Assembly: GCF_001426085.1 (NCBI RefSeq)
Contig: NZ_LMRR01000034.1
Span: 124,001-188,000, forward strand
DNA from: Rhodococcus sp. Leaf278
GTDB lineage: Bacteria; Actinomycetota; Actinomycetes; Mycobacteriales; Mycobacteriaceae
Direction of reading: 5' to 3'
Length of the DNA: 64,000 bases
Positions 21,355 to 33,114 of the stretch are shown piece by piece. Both the position numbers and the translations under genes were made by a program. The notes beneath the pieces are model-generated. The model ran no database searches. It saw only the letters and a list, made by a program, of their open reading frames with translations, and was not told the DNA's origin. The first letter of the stretch is position 1. Each line of letters opens with the position of its first letter.

Positions 21355-21413
21355 CGTAGCAGGGCATCCACCACACCTGAGCTGCGGATGCGGAGAACGT
21401 CGGACCCGACGGC

Positions 21414-21419
21414 TAACGT
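21414..21419 (+). promoter_or_regulatory. -10 of uvrC (leaderless)
   Basis: TAACGT ends 7 nt before the GTG at 21427; no ribosome binding site is present between them. It would drive the uvrC-rapZ-yvcK-whiA operon. Confidence 0.5.
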
Positions 21420-21426
21420 GGTTGCC

Positions 21427-23517
21427 GTGTCCGACCCCGCTACTTACCGTCCGGCCACCGGAACTATCCCGGTGGAGCCGGGTGTGTACAAATTTCGAGA
21501 TCCCCACGGCCGCGTCGTCTACGTGGGTAAGGCCAAAAGCCTCCGCAGTCGGCTCAACTCCTACTTCGCCGACGTCGCCTCGTTGCATCCTCGCACCCGC
21601 CAGATGGTCACCACCGCGGCGTCGGTCGAATGGACGGTAGTCACCACCGAGGTGGAGGCACTGCAGCTCGAGTACAACTGGATCAAGGAATTCGATCCGC
21701 GATTCAACGTCCGCTACCGGGACGACAAGAGCTATCCGATGCTCGCGGTGACGATGAACGAGGAATACCCACGTCTGTTCGTGTACCGCGGACCTCGCCG
21801 CAAGGGCGTGCGCTATTTCGGCCCGTACGCGCACGCGTGGGCCATTCGCGAGACGCTCGATCTGTTGCTGCGGGTGTTCCCTGCGCGCACGTGCTCGACC
21901 GGAGTGTTCAAGCGGCACAATCAGATCGGCAGACCCTGCCTGCTGGGGTATATCGACAAGTGCTCGGCGCCGTGCGTCGGCCGGGTCAGCGCGGAGGAGC
22001 ACCGCCGCACCGTAGAGGACTTCTGCGACTTTCTGGCCGGTAAGACCGACAAGCTCGTGCGGCAGCTCGAGAAGAAGATGCAGGCGGCATCCGAGGACTT
22101 GGACTTCGAGACCGCCGCGCGTCTACGCGACGACGTCGGTGCACTGCGTCGCGCCTTGGAGAAGCAGGCGGTGGTGCTCGGCGACGGTACCGACGCCGAC
22201 CTTGTCGCGTTCGCCACCGACGCCCTCGAAGCTGCCGTGCAGGTATTCCACGTTCGCGGTGGCCGTGTTCGAGGACAACGGGGCTGGGTGGTGGAGAAGG
22301 CGGGTGAAGTGATCGAGCGGCAGGACGAGGCCGATCTGCCCGCACTGGTCGAGCAGTTCCTCACTCAGTTCTACGGCGAGCAGGCCGCGCTGACTGCACA
22401 GGCACCGGGCGGCGACGACGGTGGCTCCAATGCAGTTCCGCGCGAGGTGCTGGTGCCGGTTCTGCCCGACAATGCCGACGAGGTCCAGACGTGGCTCAGC
22501 GAGCTTCGGGGGTCCAACGTGACTCTGCGTGTTCCTCAGCGCGGCGACAAGAAAGCGTTGGCCGAGACCGTCGAGCGCAATGCCAAGGAAGCCCTGCAGC
22601 AACACAAGCTGAAGCGAGCGGGGGATTTCACGTCGAGATCTGCTGCGCTGCAAGGGATTCAGGAAGCTCTTGATCTGGATTCGGCACCGTTACGCATCGA
22701 GTGCATCGACATCTCTCATGTCCAGGGAACCGATGTGGTGGCATCTCTCGTCGTCTTCGAGGACGGGCTGCCTCGCAAGAGCGACTACCGCCACTACGCG
22801 ATCAAGGAAGCGGCAGGCGACGGGCATTCCGATGACGTCGCCAGCATCGCCGAGGTGACTCGGCGTCGATTCCTCCGACACTCCGCCGATGGGGCGACCG
22901 AAGCGAGCGGAGGCGATCTGGCTCCGGAAGCAGCACTCGACCCCCAGACCGGCAGGCCTCGAAAGTTCGCCTACCCACCGAACTTGTTCGTCGTGGACGG
23001 CGGTGCCCCTCAGGTGGCCGCAGCCGCGGCGGTGCTGGACGAACTGGGCGTGACCGACGTGGCAGTGGTCGGTCTCGCCAAGCGACTCGAAGAGGTGTGG
23101 GTGCCCGGCGAGGAGGATCCGGTCATCCTGCCGCGAACCAGCGAGTCCCTCTACCTGCTGCAGCGAGTTCGCGACGAGGCACACCGATTTGCAATCACGT
23201 TCCACCGCAGCAAGCGATCTCGTCGAATGACGGCCTCGGCCCTCGATTCGGTCCGCGGACTCGGCGAATCGCGGCGAACGGCGCTGGTCGCACACTTCGG
23301 TTCGGTCGCCAACCTCAAGCGTGCGACGGTCGCGGAGATCGTCGAGGTGCCGGGAATCGGGGAAACCACCGCGAAGTCAGTGCTGGCGGCGCTCGGTTCG
23401 GACGCGGACGACGCCGATGTAGGCGATGATGGCAACGCAACTGAAACGACATCGGGCGAGAACACGACGGAACATGCGATCGCACCGCGCGTGGAATCGG
23501 CGGGACAGGCTTCGTAG
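21427..23517 (+). CDS. uvrC: excinuclease ABC subunit C
   Basis: Nuclease that makes both incisions in nucleotide excision repair after UvrAB damage recognition. The 696-residue protein has an N-terminal GIY-YIG nuclease ([20 protein letters not shown]), a cysteine cluster ([22 protein letters not shown]), a UVR motif ([18 protein letters not shown]), the RNase-H-like 5' incision domain ([20 protein letters not shown]) and tandem HhH motifs near the C-terminus. The C-terminal 35 residues are acidic and low-complexity. GTG 21427 is chosen from the leaderless promoter spacing; ATG 21388 lies upstream of that promoter. The stop shares one base with the rapZ start. Confidence 0.95.
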   Translation: MSDPATYRPATGTIPVEPGVYKFRDPHGRVVYVGKAKSLRSRLNSYFADVASLHPRTRQMVTTAASVEWTVVTTEVEALQLEYNWIKEFDPRFNVRYRDDKSYPMLAVTMNEEYPRLFVYRGPRRKGVRYFGPYAHAWAIRETLDLLLRVFPARTCSTGVFKRHNQIGRPCLLGYIDKCSAPCVGRVSAEEHRRTVEDFCDFLAGKTDKLVRQLEKKMQAASEDLDFETAARLRDDVGALRRALEKQAVVLGDGTDADLVAFATDALEAAVQVFHVRGGRVRGQRGWVVEKAGEVIERQDEADLPALVEQFLTQFYGEQAALTAQAPGGDDGGSNAVPREVLVPVLPDNADEVQTWLSELRGSNVTLRVPQRGDKKALAETVERNAKEALQQHKLKRAGDFTSRSAALQGIQEALDLDSAPLRIECIDISHVQGTDVVASLVVFEDGLPRKSDYRHYAIKEAAGDGHSDDVASIAEVTRRRFLRHSADGATEASGGDLAPEAALDPQTGRPRKFAYPPNLFVVDGGAPQVAAAAAVLDELGVTDVAVVGLAKRLEEVWVPGEEDPVILPRTSESLYLLQRVRDEAHRFAITFHRSKRSRRMTASALDSVRGLGESRRTALVAHFGSVANLKRATVAEIVEVPGIGETTAKSVLAALGSDADDADVGDDGNATETTSGENTTEHAIAPRVESAGQAS

Positions 23518-24467
23518 TGAGCGAACACCAGACACAGAGACATCCGCCATCCGACGATCAGGTCGAGCCGCCTGCCGAGCCGGAATCGCGGCACGATGGG
23601 ATAGAGGTGGCGTTGGTCACCGGCGTCTCCGGTGCAGGGTTGCGCACTGCAGCCAAGATTCTCGAGGACCTCGGTTGGTACGTCGCCGACAACCTGCCCC
23701 CCGAGCTCATCTCGAAGATGGTCGACCTCGGACTGGAATCTAGGCCCCGCATCGAGCGACTCGCGCTGGTGATGGATGTCCGAAGCCGACTGTTCACCGG
23801 GGATCTGGGCTGGGTCGTCCAAGAGCTCGACTCCAAGGGAGTGCGCAACCGCGTGCTGTTCCTGGACGCGTCCGACGCCGTGCTCATTCGCAGATTCGAG
23901 TCCAACCGGCGCAGTCATCCGTTGCAGAACGACGGTCAGGACGGAACGCTGACCGAGGGCATCACCGCAGAACGGTTGCGGCTCGCGCAGGTCAAAGCTG
24001 CGGCCGATCTGACCGTGGACACCACATCGCTGTCGGTTCATCAGCTGCGACGCAAGATCGAGACGGTGTTCGGTGATACGAACACCAGCGGCGTCGGCGT
24101 CACAGTGCAGTCGTTCGGATTCAAGTACGGCCTGCCGATGGACGCCGACCTGGTCTGCGACGTCCGCTTTCTGCCCAATCCACATTGGGTGCCCGAGCTC
24201 CGCGAGCACACAGGACAGGACGCGGACGTACGCGATTACGTCTTGGGGCAGGACGGAGCCCGCGACTATCTGCAGACGTACGCGCACCTGTTGAATCTGA
24301 CGATCGAAGGATATGTGCGGGAAGGCAAGAGGTACATGACGGTAGCCGTGGGCTGCACCGGAGGTAAGCATCGAAGTGTGGCGATGACCGAAGCGCTCGC
24401 TGGAATTCTCGCCGAACAGGGTGATGTGTCCGTGCGCGTACTGCATCGCGATCTGGGTCGCGAATGA
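23517..24467 (+). CDS. rapZ: RapZ/YvcJ-family nucleotide-binding protein
   Basis: Homologue (316 residues) of RapZ, which in E. coli is an RNA-binding adaptor controlling glmS small RNAs and in Bacillus (YvcJ) a P-loop nucleotidase. The N-terminal 25 residues are disordered. The P-loop reads VTGVSGAGLRTAAK: the usual GAGKS/T lysine is replaced by Leu and followed by Arg. The Walker-like VMDVRSR, the RRSHPL segment and the C-terminal RNA-binding CTGGKHRSVAMTE are conserved. GTG 23517 overlaps the uvrC stop by one base, and the stop overlaps yvcK. Confidence 0.9.
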   Translation: MSEHQTQRHPPSDDQVEPPAEPESRHDGIEVALVTGVSGAGLRTAAKILEDLGWYVADNLPPELISKMVDLGLESRPRIERLALVMDVRSRLFTGDLGWVVQELDSKGVRNRVLFLDASDAVLIRRFESNRRSHPLQNDGQDGTLTEGITAERLRLAQVKAAADLTVDTTSLSVHQLRRKIETVFGDTNTSGVGVTVQSFGFKYGLPMDADLVCDVRFLPNPHWVPELREHTGQDADVRDYVLGQDGARDYLQTYAHLLNLTIEGYVREGKRYMTVAVGCTGGKHRSVAMTEALAGILAEQGDVSVRVLHRDLGRE

Positions 24468-25489
24468 GCGAGGTCGGTACCGCAGCGCAGGGGCCGGGTC
24501 CGAAGATCGTTGCCCTCGGCGGCGGTCACGGTCTGTACGCAACCCTCTCCGCGGCCAGGCTGCTCGGCCACGACGTGACCGCCATCGTCACGGTTGCCGA
24601 CGACGGAGGATCGTCGGGGCGTCTGCGGGCCGAGCTCGGCGTCATCCCGCCGGGAGATCTGCGCATGGCACTGGCTGCGCTGGCTCGCTCCGACGAGCGA
24701 ACGCAGCTGTGGACCGATGTTCTGCAGCATCGGTTCGGGGGTACGGGTGCGTTGGCCGGACACTCGGTGGGCAACCTCATCCTCGCCGGCCTCACCGAAG
24801 TGCTGGGAGACCCGATCGCTGCGCTCGACGAGATGGTGCGGATGCTCGGAATCGACGGGCGAGTGCTTCCGATGTCGCCCATCGCACTCGACATAGAAGC
24901 GGACGTCTCGGGCCTCGAGGACGACCCGCGGGTCAGCCGCGTCATCCGTGGACAGGTGGCGGTGGCGACCACCCCCGGCAAGGTTCGGCGAGTGCGGTTG
25001 CTGCCACCCGACCCGCCGGCTTCGGCGGATGCCCTCGCGGCGATCGAGCAAGCCGACCTGGTGGTGCTCGGTCCCGGGTCCTGGTTCTCGAGTGTCATTC
25101 CACACGTGCTGGTGCCGGATCAGCTCGCCGCGCTGGCCCGTACTTCCGCGCCGAAGGTGCTCGTGTTGAACCTGGCACCGGAGCTGGGGGAGACCACCGG
25201 ATTCTCCGCCGAGCGCCATGTCCACGTACTCTCCCAACACGCACCTGATTTGGGAATCGACTACGTGTTGGTCGATTCCGCCTCGGTCCCGGAGGGCAGC
25301 AACCGCGAACACGTAGCGCGGGCAGCAGCCCGGCTCGGTGCTGAGGTCGTTTACGTCGATGTTGCCGAAAACGGCACTCACGCACATCATTACGGAAAGC
25401 TTGCTGCAGCTCTCGGTTCCATCGTGACGCCCACCGGCGGCACTGCACCGACTGCTGCACGCAGAGAGGGGATCACTTCGTGGCCATGA
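24464..25489 (+). CDS. yvcK: gluconeogenesis factor YvcK (CuvA-like)
   Basis: YvcK/CofD-like protein of 341 residues. In Bacillus and mycobacteria these bind UDP-sugars and link carbon metabolism with cell-wall synthesis and shape. The nucleotide-sugar-binding pattern is present: [31 protein letters not shown], then [12 protein letters not shown] and [20 protein letters not shown] 24464 overlaps the rapZ stop as ATGA. Together with rapZ and whiA it forms the conserved trio found across Gram-positive genomes. Confidence 0.94.
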   Translation: MSEVGTAAQGPGPKIVALGGGHGLYATLSAARLLGHDVTAIVTVADDGGSSGRLRAELGVIPPGDLRMALAALARSDERTQLWTDVLQHRFGGTGALAGHSVGNLILAGLTEVLGDPIAALDEMVRMLGIDGRVLPMSPIALDIEADVSGLEDDPRVSRVIRGQVAVATTPGKVRRVRLLPPDPPASADALAAIEQADLVVLGPGSWFSSVIPHVLVPDQLAALARTSAPKVLVLNLAPELGETTGFSAERHVHVLSQHAPDLGIDYVLVDSASVPEGSNREHVARAAARLGAEVVYVDVAENGTHAHHYGKLAAALGSIVTPTGGTAPTAARREGITSWP

Positions 25490-26463
25490 CAGCGGAGGTC
25501 AAGGACGAGCTGAGCAGGCTCACCGTCAGTCAGGTCAGTTGCCGCAAGGCCGAGGTGTCCGCGCTCCTGCGATTCGCCGGTGGATTGCACATCGTGGCCG
25601 GTCGGGTCGTGGTCGAGGCGGAGGTGGATCTCGGGTCCATTGCCAGGCGGCTGCGTCGCGAGATCTTCGAGCTGTACGGCTACTCCTCGGACGTGCACAT
25701 GCTCGGTGCCGGCGGGCTGCGCAAGACCTCGCGTTATGTGGTCCGAGTGGCCAAGGACGGGGAGGCTCTGGCTCGCCAGACCGGTTTGTTGGATCTGCGT
25801 GGGCGCCCGGTTCGTGGACTACCCGCGCAGGTGGTCGGCGGCACGGTGGGGGACTCCGAAGCAGCGTGGCGTGGTGCGTTCCTCGCACACGGCTCGCTCA
25901 CCGAACCGGGCCGATCCTCGGCGCTCGAGATCAGCTGCCCAGGGCCGGAAGCCGCCTTGGCGCTCGTCGGAGCGGCCCGCCGACTCGGCGTCGCCGCCAA
26001 GGCCCGAGAGGTTCGCGGAACCGATCGAGTGGTCGTGCGCGACGGCGAGGCCATCGGCGCGCTTCTCACCCGGATGGGAGCACAGGACACCAGGCTCGTC
26101 TGGGAAGAACGTCGAATGCGGCGCGAGGTGAGGGCCACGGCCAACCGACTCGCGAATTTCGACGACGCAAACCTCCGACGCTCGGCTCGAGCGGCCGTTG
26201 CCGCCGCAGCGCGGGTCGAGCGAGCGCTGAACATCCTCGGCGAGGACGTGCCGGATCATCTCGCTGCCGCGGGTTCGCTCCGAGTTCAGCATCGCCAGGC
26301 GTCACTGGAAGAACTCGGGCAACTGGCCGACCCGCCGATGACGAAGGATGCGGTGGCGGGTCGAATCCGGCGCCTGCTGTCCATGGCCGACCGCAAGGCG
26401 AAGGAAACCGGAATTCCGGACACCGAGTCTGCAGTCACCGCGGAGTTGCTCGACGAGGCGTGA
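25480..26463 (+). CDS. whiA: WhiA DNA-binding regulator
   Basis: Transcription factor of 327 residues with a degenerate LAGLIDADG-homing-endonuclease-like N-terminal domain (about residues 20-220; [16 protein letters not shown]) and a C-terminal helix-turn-helix ([26 protein letters not shown]). In Streptomyces it works with WhiB in sporulation-specific division; in non-sporulating actinobacteria it is tied to division and cell-envelope control. GTG 25480 has an AGAGAGGGG site upstream; ATG 25486, which overlaps the yvcK TGA, is equally possible. Confidence 0.94.
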   Translation: MAMTAEVKDELSRLTVSQVSCRKAEVSALLRFAGGLHIVAGRVVVEAEVDLGSIARRLRREIFELYGYSSDVHMLGAGGLRKTSRYVVRVAKDGEALARQTGLLDLRGRPVRGLPAQVVGGTVGDSEAAWRGAFLAHGSLTEPGRSSALEISCPGPEAALALVGAARRLGVAAKAREVRGTDRVVVRDGEAIGALLTRMGAQDTRLVWEERRMRREVRATANRLANFDDANLRRSARAAVAAAARVERALNILGEDVPDHLAAAGSLRVQHRQASLEELGQLADPPMTKDAVAGRIRRLLSMADRKAKETGIPDTESAVTAELLDEA

Positions 26464-26480
26464 CCACTCCGATCGAGTGA

Positions 26481-26503
26481 TGCGCGCGCTCTGCCTGCGC
26501 GCA
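26481..26503 (+). terminator. terminator after whiA
   Basis: Perfect 7-bp stem TGCGCGC/GCGCGCA with a 9-nt loop, 18 nt after the whiA stop and directly before the gap promoter. No T tract, as usual in this phylum. Confidence 0.5.
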
Positions 26504-26506
26504 CAC

Positions 26507-26512
26507 TAGGGT
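26507..26512 (+). promoter_or_regulatory. -10 candidate for the gap-pgk-tpiA operon
   Basis: TAGGGT hexamer immediately after the whiA terminator hairpin, giving a leader of about 65 nt before the gap start. No clear -35. Confidence 0.4.
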
Positions 26513-26574
26513 AGGAACCGCGTGTGGCACCCCGCACGCAGGCACAATCAGACATCTGTTTTCACAACTTTTAG

Positions 26575-27603
<1,029 letters not shown>

Positions 27604-27608
27604 CACCG

Positions 27609-28820
27609 ATGGCTGTCAAGACACTGCAGGATCTGCTCGATGCCGGTGTCGAAGGCCGTGGCGTCCTCGTGCGATCGGACTTCAATGTTCCGCTCGAGGA
27701 CGGCGCGATCACCGATCCCGGCCGTATCCAGGCGTCGATCCCGACACTTCGAGCGCTGGTCGAGGCGGGTGCCAAGGTCATCGTCACCGCCCACCTCGGG
27801 CGTCCGGACGGCAAGCCCGACGCGAAGTACAGCCTGGCACCCGTCGCCGCGAAGCTCGGCGAGCTGCTGGGTCGCCACGTTCAGCTCGCGGGCGATGTGG
27901 TGGGTCAGGACGCCGAGGCTCGCGCCGAGGGTCTGACCGACGGCGACGTGTTGCTGCTCGAGAACATTCGTTTCGATCCGCGCGAGACCAGCAAGGACGA
28001 GTCCGAGCGAGTTGCTCTGGCTCGTGAGCTCGTAGCGCTGGCCGGCGACGACGCGGCATTCGTCTCCGACGGATTCGGCGTCGTGCACCGTAAGCAGGCG
28101 TCGGTCTACGACGTGGCGCAGTTGCTGCCGCATTACGCGGGCACCCTCGTCGCTGCCGAGGTCGAGGTGCTGGCCAAGCTCACCGAGGATGCGGCACGTC
28201 CGTACGCGGTGGTGCTCGGCGGCTCCAAGGTCTCGGACAAGCTCGGTGTCATCGAGGCGTTGGCTCCCAAGGTCGACACCTTGGTGATCGGCGGCGGAAT
28301 GGCCTTTACTTTCCTTGCGGCACAGGGTTATTCGGTCGGAAACTCGCTGCTTCAGGAGGATCAGATCGGAGTCTGCAAGGATTTGCTCGAGCGCTTCGGT
28401 GACGTGATCCACCTTCCCGTCGACATCGTCGTGGGAGACAAGTTCGCGGCGGATGCCGAGGCGAAGACCGTGAAGGCCTCCGAGATTCCGGACGGCTGGA
28501 TGGGCCTGGACATCGGACCCGACTCGGTCAGTCGTTTCGCCGTCGTCCTCTCGAATGCCAAGACCGTCTTCTGGAACGGACCTGCAGGGGTGTTCGAGTT
28601 CGACAAGTTCTCGGCCGGCACCAAGGGCATTGCCGAAGCGATCATCGGAGCCACCGAGAAGGGCGCGTTCAGCGTCGTCGGCGGCGGCGACTCCGCGGCG
28701 GCGGTGCGCACCCTCGGGTTGCCCGACGACGGCTTCTCGCACATCTCCACCGGCGGCGGTGCTTCCCTCGAATACCTCGAAGGCAAGCAGCTCCCCGGCC
28801 TATCCGTCCTGGAGGCGTAA
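27609..28820 (+). CDS. pgk: phosphoglycerate kinase
   Basis: Transfers phosphate from 1,3-bisphosphoglycerate to ADP; 403 residues. Family signatures: [14 protein letters not shown] at the substrate site, [16 protein letters not shown] in the hinge region and [15 protein letters not shown] at the nucleotide loop. ATG 27609 is the obvious start; upstream in-frame codons run through gap. It is separated from gap by 5 bp and from tpiA by 3 bp, so all three are one transcript. Confidence 0.98.
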   Translation: MAVKTLQDLLDAGVEGRGVLVRSDFNVPLEDGAITDPGRIQASIPTLRALVEAGAKVIVTAHLGRPDGKPDAKYSLAPVAAKLGELLGRHVQLAGDVVGQDAEARAEGLTDGDVLLLENIRFDPRETSKDESERVALARELVALAGDDAAFVSDGFGVVHRKQASVYDVAQLLPHYAGTLVAAEVEVLAKLTEDAARPYAVVLGGSKVSDKLGVIEALAPKVDTLVIGGGMAFTFLAAQGYSVGNSLLQEDQIGVCKDLLERFGDVIHLPVDIVVGDKFAADAEAKTVKASEIPDGWMGLDIGPDSVSRFAVVLSNAKTVFWNGPAGVFEFDKFSAGTKGIAEAIIGATEKGAFSVVGGGDSAAAVRTLGLPDDGFSHISTGGGASLEYLEGKQLPGLSVLEA

Positions 28821-28823
28821 CGC

Positions 28824-29609
28824 ATGGCACGTAAGCCGCTCATCGCGGGCAACTGGAAGATGAACCTCAACCACCTCGAGGCCATCTCGCTGGTGCAGAA
28901 AATCGCTTTCTCGTTGCCCGAGAAGTACTTCGACAAGGTCGACGTGACGGTGATCCCGCCGTTCACCGATATCCGTAGCGTGCAGACCCTGGTCGAGGGC
29001 GACAAACTCCTGCTCACGTACGGTGCACAGGATGTCTCGTCCGAGGACAAGGGTGCCTTCACCGGCGAGATCAGCGGTTCGATGCTGGCCAAGCTGGGAT
29101 GCACCTTCGTCGTCGTCGGTCACTCGGAGCGACGCACGCTGCACAGCGAGGACGACGCCGTCGTCCTCGCCAAGACGAAGGCGGCGCTGAAGAACGGCCT
29201 GACTCCGATCGTCTGCATCGGTGAGGGGCTGAACATTCGCGAGGCCGGCGAGCACGTGGCCTACAACGTGGCCCAGTTGCGTGGTTCGCTCAGCGGGCTG
29301 TCGGCCGACGACATCTCGAAGGTCGTCATCGCCTACGAACCGGTGTGGGCGATCGGCACCGGTCGAGTTGCGTCGGCATCGGACGCGCAGGAAGTGTGCG
29401 GTGCAATTCGCGAGGAACTGAAGGCGCTGTCCTCGGACGAGGTCGCCGCGGGCGTGCGCGTGCTGTACGGCGGCTCGGTCAACGCGAAGAACGTCGGCGA
29501 GATCGTCGGCCAGCCCGATGTCGACGGTGCCCTGGTCGGGGGAGCGTCGCTCAAGGCGGACGAATTCGCCACGCTGTCGGCTATCGCCGCAGGTGGACCC
29601 CTGCCCTGA
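28824..29609 (+). CDS. tpiA: triosephosphate isomerase
   Basis: Interconverts dihydroxyacetone phosphate and glyceraldehyde 3-phosphate; 261 residues, TIM barrel. Catalytic residues are seen in AGNWKMN (Lys), VVVGHSERR (His) and [11 protein letters not shown] (Glu), and the phosphate loop as [12 protein letters not shown] 28824 follows a GGAGG at the end of pgk. A strong terminator hairpin follows within 70 bp. Confidence 0.98.
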   Translation: MARKPLIAGNWKMNLNHLEAISLVQKIAFSLPEKYFDKVDVTVIPPFTDIRSVQTLVEGDKLLLTYGAQDVSSEDKGAFTGEISGSMLAKLGCTFVVVGHSERRTLHSEDDAVVLAKTKAALKNGLTPIVCIGEGLNIREAGEHVAYNVAQLRGSLSGLSADDISKVVIAYEPVWAIGTGRVASASDAQEVCGAIREELKALSSDEVAAGVRVLYGGSVNAKNVGEIVGQPDVDGALVGGASLKADEFATLSAIAAGGPLP

Positions 29610-29634
29610 TCGACCCTCGGCAACGCTGCAACGA

Positions 29635-29677
29635 ACGGTTCTCGGACACCTCGCTTCGGCGGGGTGTCCGAAGCCGT
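29635..29677 (+). terminator. terminator of gap-pgk-tpiA
   Basis: Hairpin CGGACACCTCGC-TTCG-GCGGGGTGTCCG at 29643-29670: 12 pairs (one G-T) closed by a stable TTCG tetraloop, with the stem continuing outward (ACGGTT/AAGCCGT) across one bulge. It lies 26 nt past the tpiA stop. No T tract, but the stem is very stable. Confidence 0.8.
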
Positions 29678-29728
29678 TCGTGAGGCCAGGTAGGCTGCTG
29701 AAGGCATCGAATCGAGTTTGAGGTGGAC

Positions 29729-29962
29729 ATGGATCTGTTTCTGGATATTCTGCTGGTCATCACCAGTCTGGCGTTGATCTTGCTGATCCTGCTGCATCGC
29801 GGCAAGGGTGGCGGATTGTCCAGTCTGTTCGGTGGCGGAGTGCAGTCCAGCCTGTCCGGTTCCACCGTCGTCGAGAAGAACCTGGATCGTCTGACGCTGT
29901 TCACCGGCCTGATCTGGCTCATCGCCATCCTCGGAATCGGCCTGGAGATCAAGTACACCTGA
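29729..29962 (+). CDS. secG: preprotein translocase subunit SecG
   Basis: Small subunit of the SecYEG channel, 77 residues with two membrane helices (about 3-22 and 55-74) joined by the conserved glycine-rich loop HRGKGGGLSSLFGGGVQSS. The ATG at 29729 has GAGG five bases upstream; a GTG at 29723 is also in frame. It sits between the glycolytic cluster and ppc, the same place as in mycobacteria (Rv1440). Confidence 0.95.
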   Translation: MDLFLDILLVITSLALILLILLHRGKGGGLSSLFGGGVQSSLSGSTVVEKNLDRLTLFTGLIWLIAILGIGLEIKYT

Positions 29963-30001
29963 TCCACTTCGGCTCCGAGTGCGAGTTGGTGACGAAGCGA
30001 C

Positions 30002-30007
30002 GATACT
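30002..30007 (+). promoter_or_regulatory. -10 candidate for ppc
   Basis: GATACT ends 6 nt before the ppc ATG, spacing consistent with a leaderless start; an alternative reading is that the intervening GGGTGG is a poor ribosome site. Confidence 0.3.
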
Positions 30008-30013
30008 GGGTGG

Positions 30014-32845
30014 ATGAGCGAATCCTCTTACGAGTCAGTCGGTTCCCCAGCCTTCGTCCCGCCGACAGCTCAGGGCCGCGAGTTGACCGAGCCTCTCCGT
30101 GAGGACATCCGCTACCTCGGTGGCATCCTGGGTGAGATCGTTCGTGAACACGAGGGCGAGGACGTCTTCGACCTGATCGAGTCGGCACGCGTCGAATCGT
30201 TTGCGGTACGCAGATCCGAGATCGAGCGTGACGACTCGGTCGGACGCTACACCGATGTGGAAGTGGCACAGGCAGTTCCACTCATTCGCGCATTCAGTCA
30301 TTTCTCGCTGCTCGCCAATCTTGCCGAAGATCTGCACCGCGAACGTCGTCGCGCGATCCACCTCGATCGCGAGGATCCGCCACAGGACAGCAGCCTCGAC
30401 GCGACGTGGCTGAAGATCGATGCGGCGGCTCCGACGCGCGAGCAGGTCGCCGCGGCGTTGACCGACGCGTTGGTGGCTCCGGTGATCACTGCCCACCCCA
30501 CCGAAACACGTCGGCGGACGATCTTCGACGTGCAGTCGAAGATCACCGAACTGATGCGCCGGCGCGATGTGGCCACCGCAGCTCTCGAAAGCAAGGCTGC
30601 GAGCGCGACCAAGGAATTGGCCGTCATCGACGTGCAGATTCGCAGGCAAGTGCTGACCCTGTGGGAGACGGCTCTGATTCGGTTGTCGCGCTTGCGAATT
30701 CAGGATGAGATCGAAGTAGGGCTTCGCTACTTCGAGTCCTCGCTGTTCGACGTCATGCCGGCTCTCAACGCCGATGTGCGCGCAGCACTGCGGGCGCGGT
30801 GGCCCGAGGACGACCTGCTGCCCCGCCCCATCCTTCGCCCTGGATCATGGATCGGCGGCGATCGAGACGGCAACCCGAACGTCACCGGGGATGTGGTGCA
30901 CACCGCGACCCACCAGGCGGGTTACGTCGCCTTCGAGCACTATCTCGACGAACTGGTCGCGCTGGAGAAGGAATTGTCGATGTCTGCGCGTCTGGTGGAC
31001 GTGACCGAGGAGTTGACGGCTCTGGCCGGTGCCTCGGCGGAACCGGACGACCGTCGGGCGGACGAGCCGTACCGGGTGGCAATTGTCGGCGTCCGGGCCC
31101 GACTGACTGCCACTGCTCGTGCTGTGCTCGACGAGGTTCCGGTGTCCGGCATCGACCTCGGGGCGGAGAAATACGACGGTCCGCAGGACATTCTCGACGA
31201 CCTCGACATCATCGATCGTGCCCTGCGGGCCGACGGGGACGGATTGATCGCCGACGATCGTTTGCTCCGGCTCAGGCAGTCGGTCGAGACGTTCGGATTC
31301 CATCTGCAGGCTCTGGACATGCGGCAGAACTCCGAAACGCACGAAGAAGTGGTCGCCGAGCTGCTGGCCTGGGCCGGGGTGCATCCTGACTATTCGTCTC
31401 TCGGCGAGGACGAGCGGGTCTCGCTACTGTCGCAGGAACTCGCGACTCGCCGCCCGCTGATCGGCCCCAACGCGCAGCTCAGTGAACTCGCAACCAAGGA
31501 ACTGGGCATCGTCAGAGCCGCCAAGGAAGCCATCGACCATCTGGGGCCCGACACGATCCAGAACTACATCATCAGCATGTGTCAGTCGGTCAGTGACATG
31601 CTCGAGGCTGCCTTGCTGCTCAAAGAAGCCGGCATCTTCGACCCAGGCACGGACGGCGCGTCGCCCACGTCCACGGTGGGTGTGGTCCCGCTGTTCGAGA
31701 CCATCGAGGATCTTCAGCAGGGTGCGGCGACGTTGCTCGCCACGCTCGACGTCCCCATCTACCGCGCCCTGGTGGCCGGGCGCGGAATGAACCAGGAGGT
31801 CATGCTCGGGTATTCGGACTCGAACAAAGACGGTGGGTATCTCGCAGCCAACTGGGCCTTGTATCGCGCCGAGTTGGATCTACTCGAAGCCTCGCGCAAG
31901 ACGGGAATCCGATTGCGGCTTTTCCACGGCCGCGGCGGCACGGTCGGCCGCGGTGGTGGTCCCAGCTACGACGCTATTCTGGCGCAGCCGCCCGGTGTGG
32001 TGCAGGGATCCTTACGACTCACCGAGCAGGGCGAGATCATCGCGGCGAAGTACGCAGAGCCGTCCATGGCGCGTCGCAACCTCGAGTCTCTGGTTGCGGG
32101 AACCCTCGAATCCACTCTGCTGAACGTGGAAGGTCTCGGGGACGGCGCAGAAGCTGCATACGACATCCTGGACGACCTCGCCGCGAAGGCCCGCGCGGCA
32201 TACGGCCGTCTGGTGCACGAGGAGCCCGGATTCGTGGAGTACTTCCGCACCTCCACGCCGGTTGCCGAGGTCGGTGAGCTGAACATCGGATCCCGGCCTG
32301 CTTCACGCAAGCCCACGAACTCGGTGTACGACCTCCGCGCGATCCCATGGGTGATGTCGTGGAGTCAGTGCCGAGTGATGTTGCCCGGCTGGTACGGCAC
32401 CGGTTCTGCGCTCGAGGAGTGGGTCGGCGACGACGATGCGAAGCTCGACGTGCTGACCGACCTGTATCGAAAGTGGCCGTTCTTCCAGACCGTTCTGTCG
32501 AACCTCGCCCAGGTGATGGCCAAGTCGGATCTGGGTATCGCGGCACGGTATGCGGAGTTGGTTCCCGACGCAGACCTGCGCGCGAGGATCTTCGGCATGA
32601 TCGAGGTCGAACACGCCAGAACGGTGCGGATGTACCTGAAGATCACCGGCCACAGTCGTCTGCTGGAAGACAATCCGTCGCTCGAGCGCTCTGTGCACAA
32701 TCGATTCCCGTATCTGGAACCACTGAATCAGATGCAGGTCGAGATGCTGCGCCGCTATCGCAACGGTGACGACGACGAACGGGTCAAGCGTGGCATCCTG
32801 CTGACGATGAACGGCCTCGCGACGGCGCTGCGTAACAGCGGCTAG
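30014..32845 (+). CDS. ppc: phosphoenolpyruvate carboxylase
   Basis: Anaplerotic enzyme making oxaloacetate from PEP and bicarbonate; 943 residues, full length. Active-site motifs: [13 protein letters not shown] (catalytic His), [18 protein letters not shown], and [14 protein letters not shown] (bicarbonate and PEP loop). The C-terminal NG-type end (ALRNSG) is as in bacterial enzymes. ATG 30014 is 51 bp after secG. It is followed by a very strong hairpin at 32861-32904 before the convergent pgl operon. Confidence 0.97.
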   Translation: MSESSYESVGSPAFVPPTAQGRELTEPLREDIRYLGGILGEIVREHEGEDVFDLIESARVESFAVRRSEIERDDSVGRYTDVEVAQAVPLIRAFSHFSLLANLAEDLHRERRRAIHLDREDPPQDSSLDATWLKIDAAAPTREQVAAALTDALVAPVITAHPTETRRRTIFDVQSKITELMRRRDVATAALESKAASATKELAVIDVQIRRQVLTLWETALIRLSRLRIQDEIEVGLRYFESSLFDVMPALNADVRAALRARWPEDDLLPRPILRPGSWIGGDRDGNPNVTGDVVHTATHQAGYVAFEHYLDELVALEKELSMSARLVDVTEELTALAGASAEPDDRRADEPYRVAIVGVRARLTATARAVLDEVPVSGIDLGAEKYDGPQDILDDLDIIDRALRADGDGLIADDRLLRLRQSVETFGFHLQALDMRQNSETHEEVVAELLAWAGVHPDYSSLGEDERVSLLSQELATRRPLIGPNAQLSELATKELGIVRAAKEAIDHLGPDTIQNYIISMCQSVSDMLEAALLLKEAGIFDPGTDGASPTSTVGVVPLFETIEDLQQGAATLLATLDVPIYRALVAGRGMNQEVMLGYSDSNKDGGYLAANWALYRAELDLLEASRKTGIRLRLFHGRGGTVGRGGGPSYDAILAQPPGVVQGSLRLTEQGEIIAAKYAEPSMARRNLESLVAGTLESTLLNVEGLGDGAEAAYDILDDLAAKARAAYGRLVHEEPGFVEYFRTSTPVAEVGELNIGSRPASRKPTNSVYDLRAIPWVMSWSQCRVMLPGWYGTGSALEEWVGDDDAKLDVLTDLYRKWPFFQTVLSNLAQVMAKSDLGIAARYAELVPDADLRARIFGMIEVEHARTVRMYLKITGHSRLLEDNPSLERSVHNRFPYLEPLNQMQVEMLRRYRNGDDDERVKRGILLTMNGLATALRNSG

Positions 32846-32860
32846 CCCCGAACCCCGCCG

Positions 32861-32904
32861 TCGTGCGCGTTGTGCGTACCCAGGCGTACGCACAACGCGC
32901 ACGA
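32861..32904. terminator. strong terminator after ppc
   Basis: Perfect inverted repeat of 19 bp, arms 32861-32879 and 32886-32904, loop of 6 nt, starting 16 nt past the ppc stop. It begins TCGTGCGCGTTGTGCGTA. Symmetric, so it could also stop leftward transcription. Confidence 0.85.
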
Positions 32905-32983
32905 GGGAGGAACCGGTCGGCGGTCGGTAGCGTCCAACGAGGTATGAGGCAGTGCAGCAACGACACCGATGCCTGGCGAGACG

Positions 32984-33015
32984 GATCCGCCTACCGCGCG
33001 AACGGTAGGCGGATC
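32984..33015. terminator. second hairpin, end of the pgl operon
   Basis: Perfect 13-bp inverted repeat GATCCGCCTACCG/CGGTAGGCGGATC with a 6-nt loop. It lies 100 nt downstream of the pgl stop on the minus strand, a plausible terminator of the tkt-pgl operon. The 269-bp convergent region 32846-33114 holds only these two hairpins. Confidence 0.65.
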
Positions 33016-33114
33016 GGTCACTCGCCGACAGGACATGCCTGGGGCGTCAGCGACTACGAGGGCAATCGGCCGAGATGTGACCCCGACGCTGCCGAACCCA
33101 GCTGAACGGGTAGA

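Noticed and set aside
21399-21412. CGTCGG-AC-CCGACG inverted repeat before uvrC as a terminator
   Set aside because: A 2-nt loop cannot form a stable hairpin, and it sits directly before the uvrC -10.
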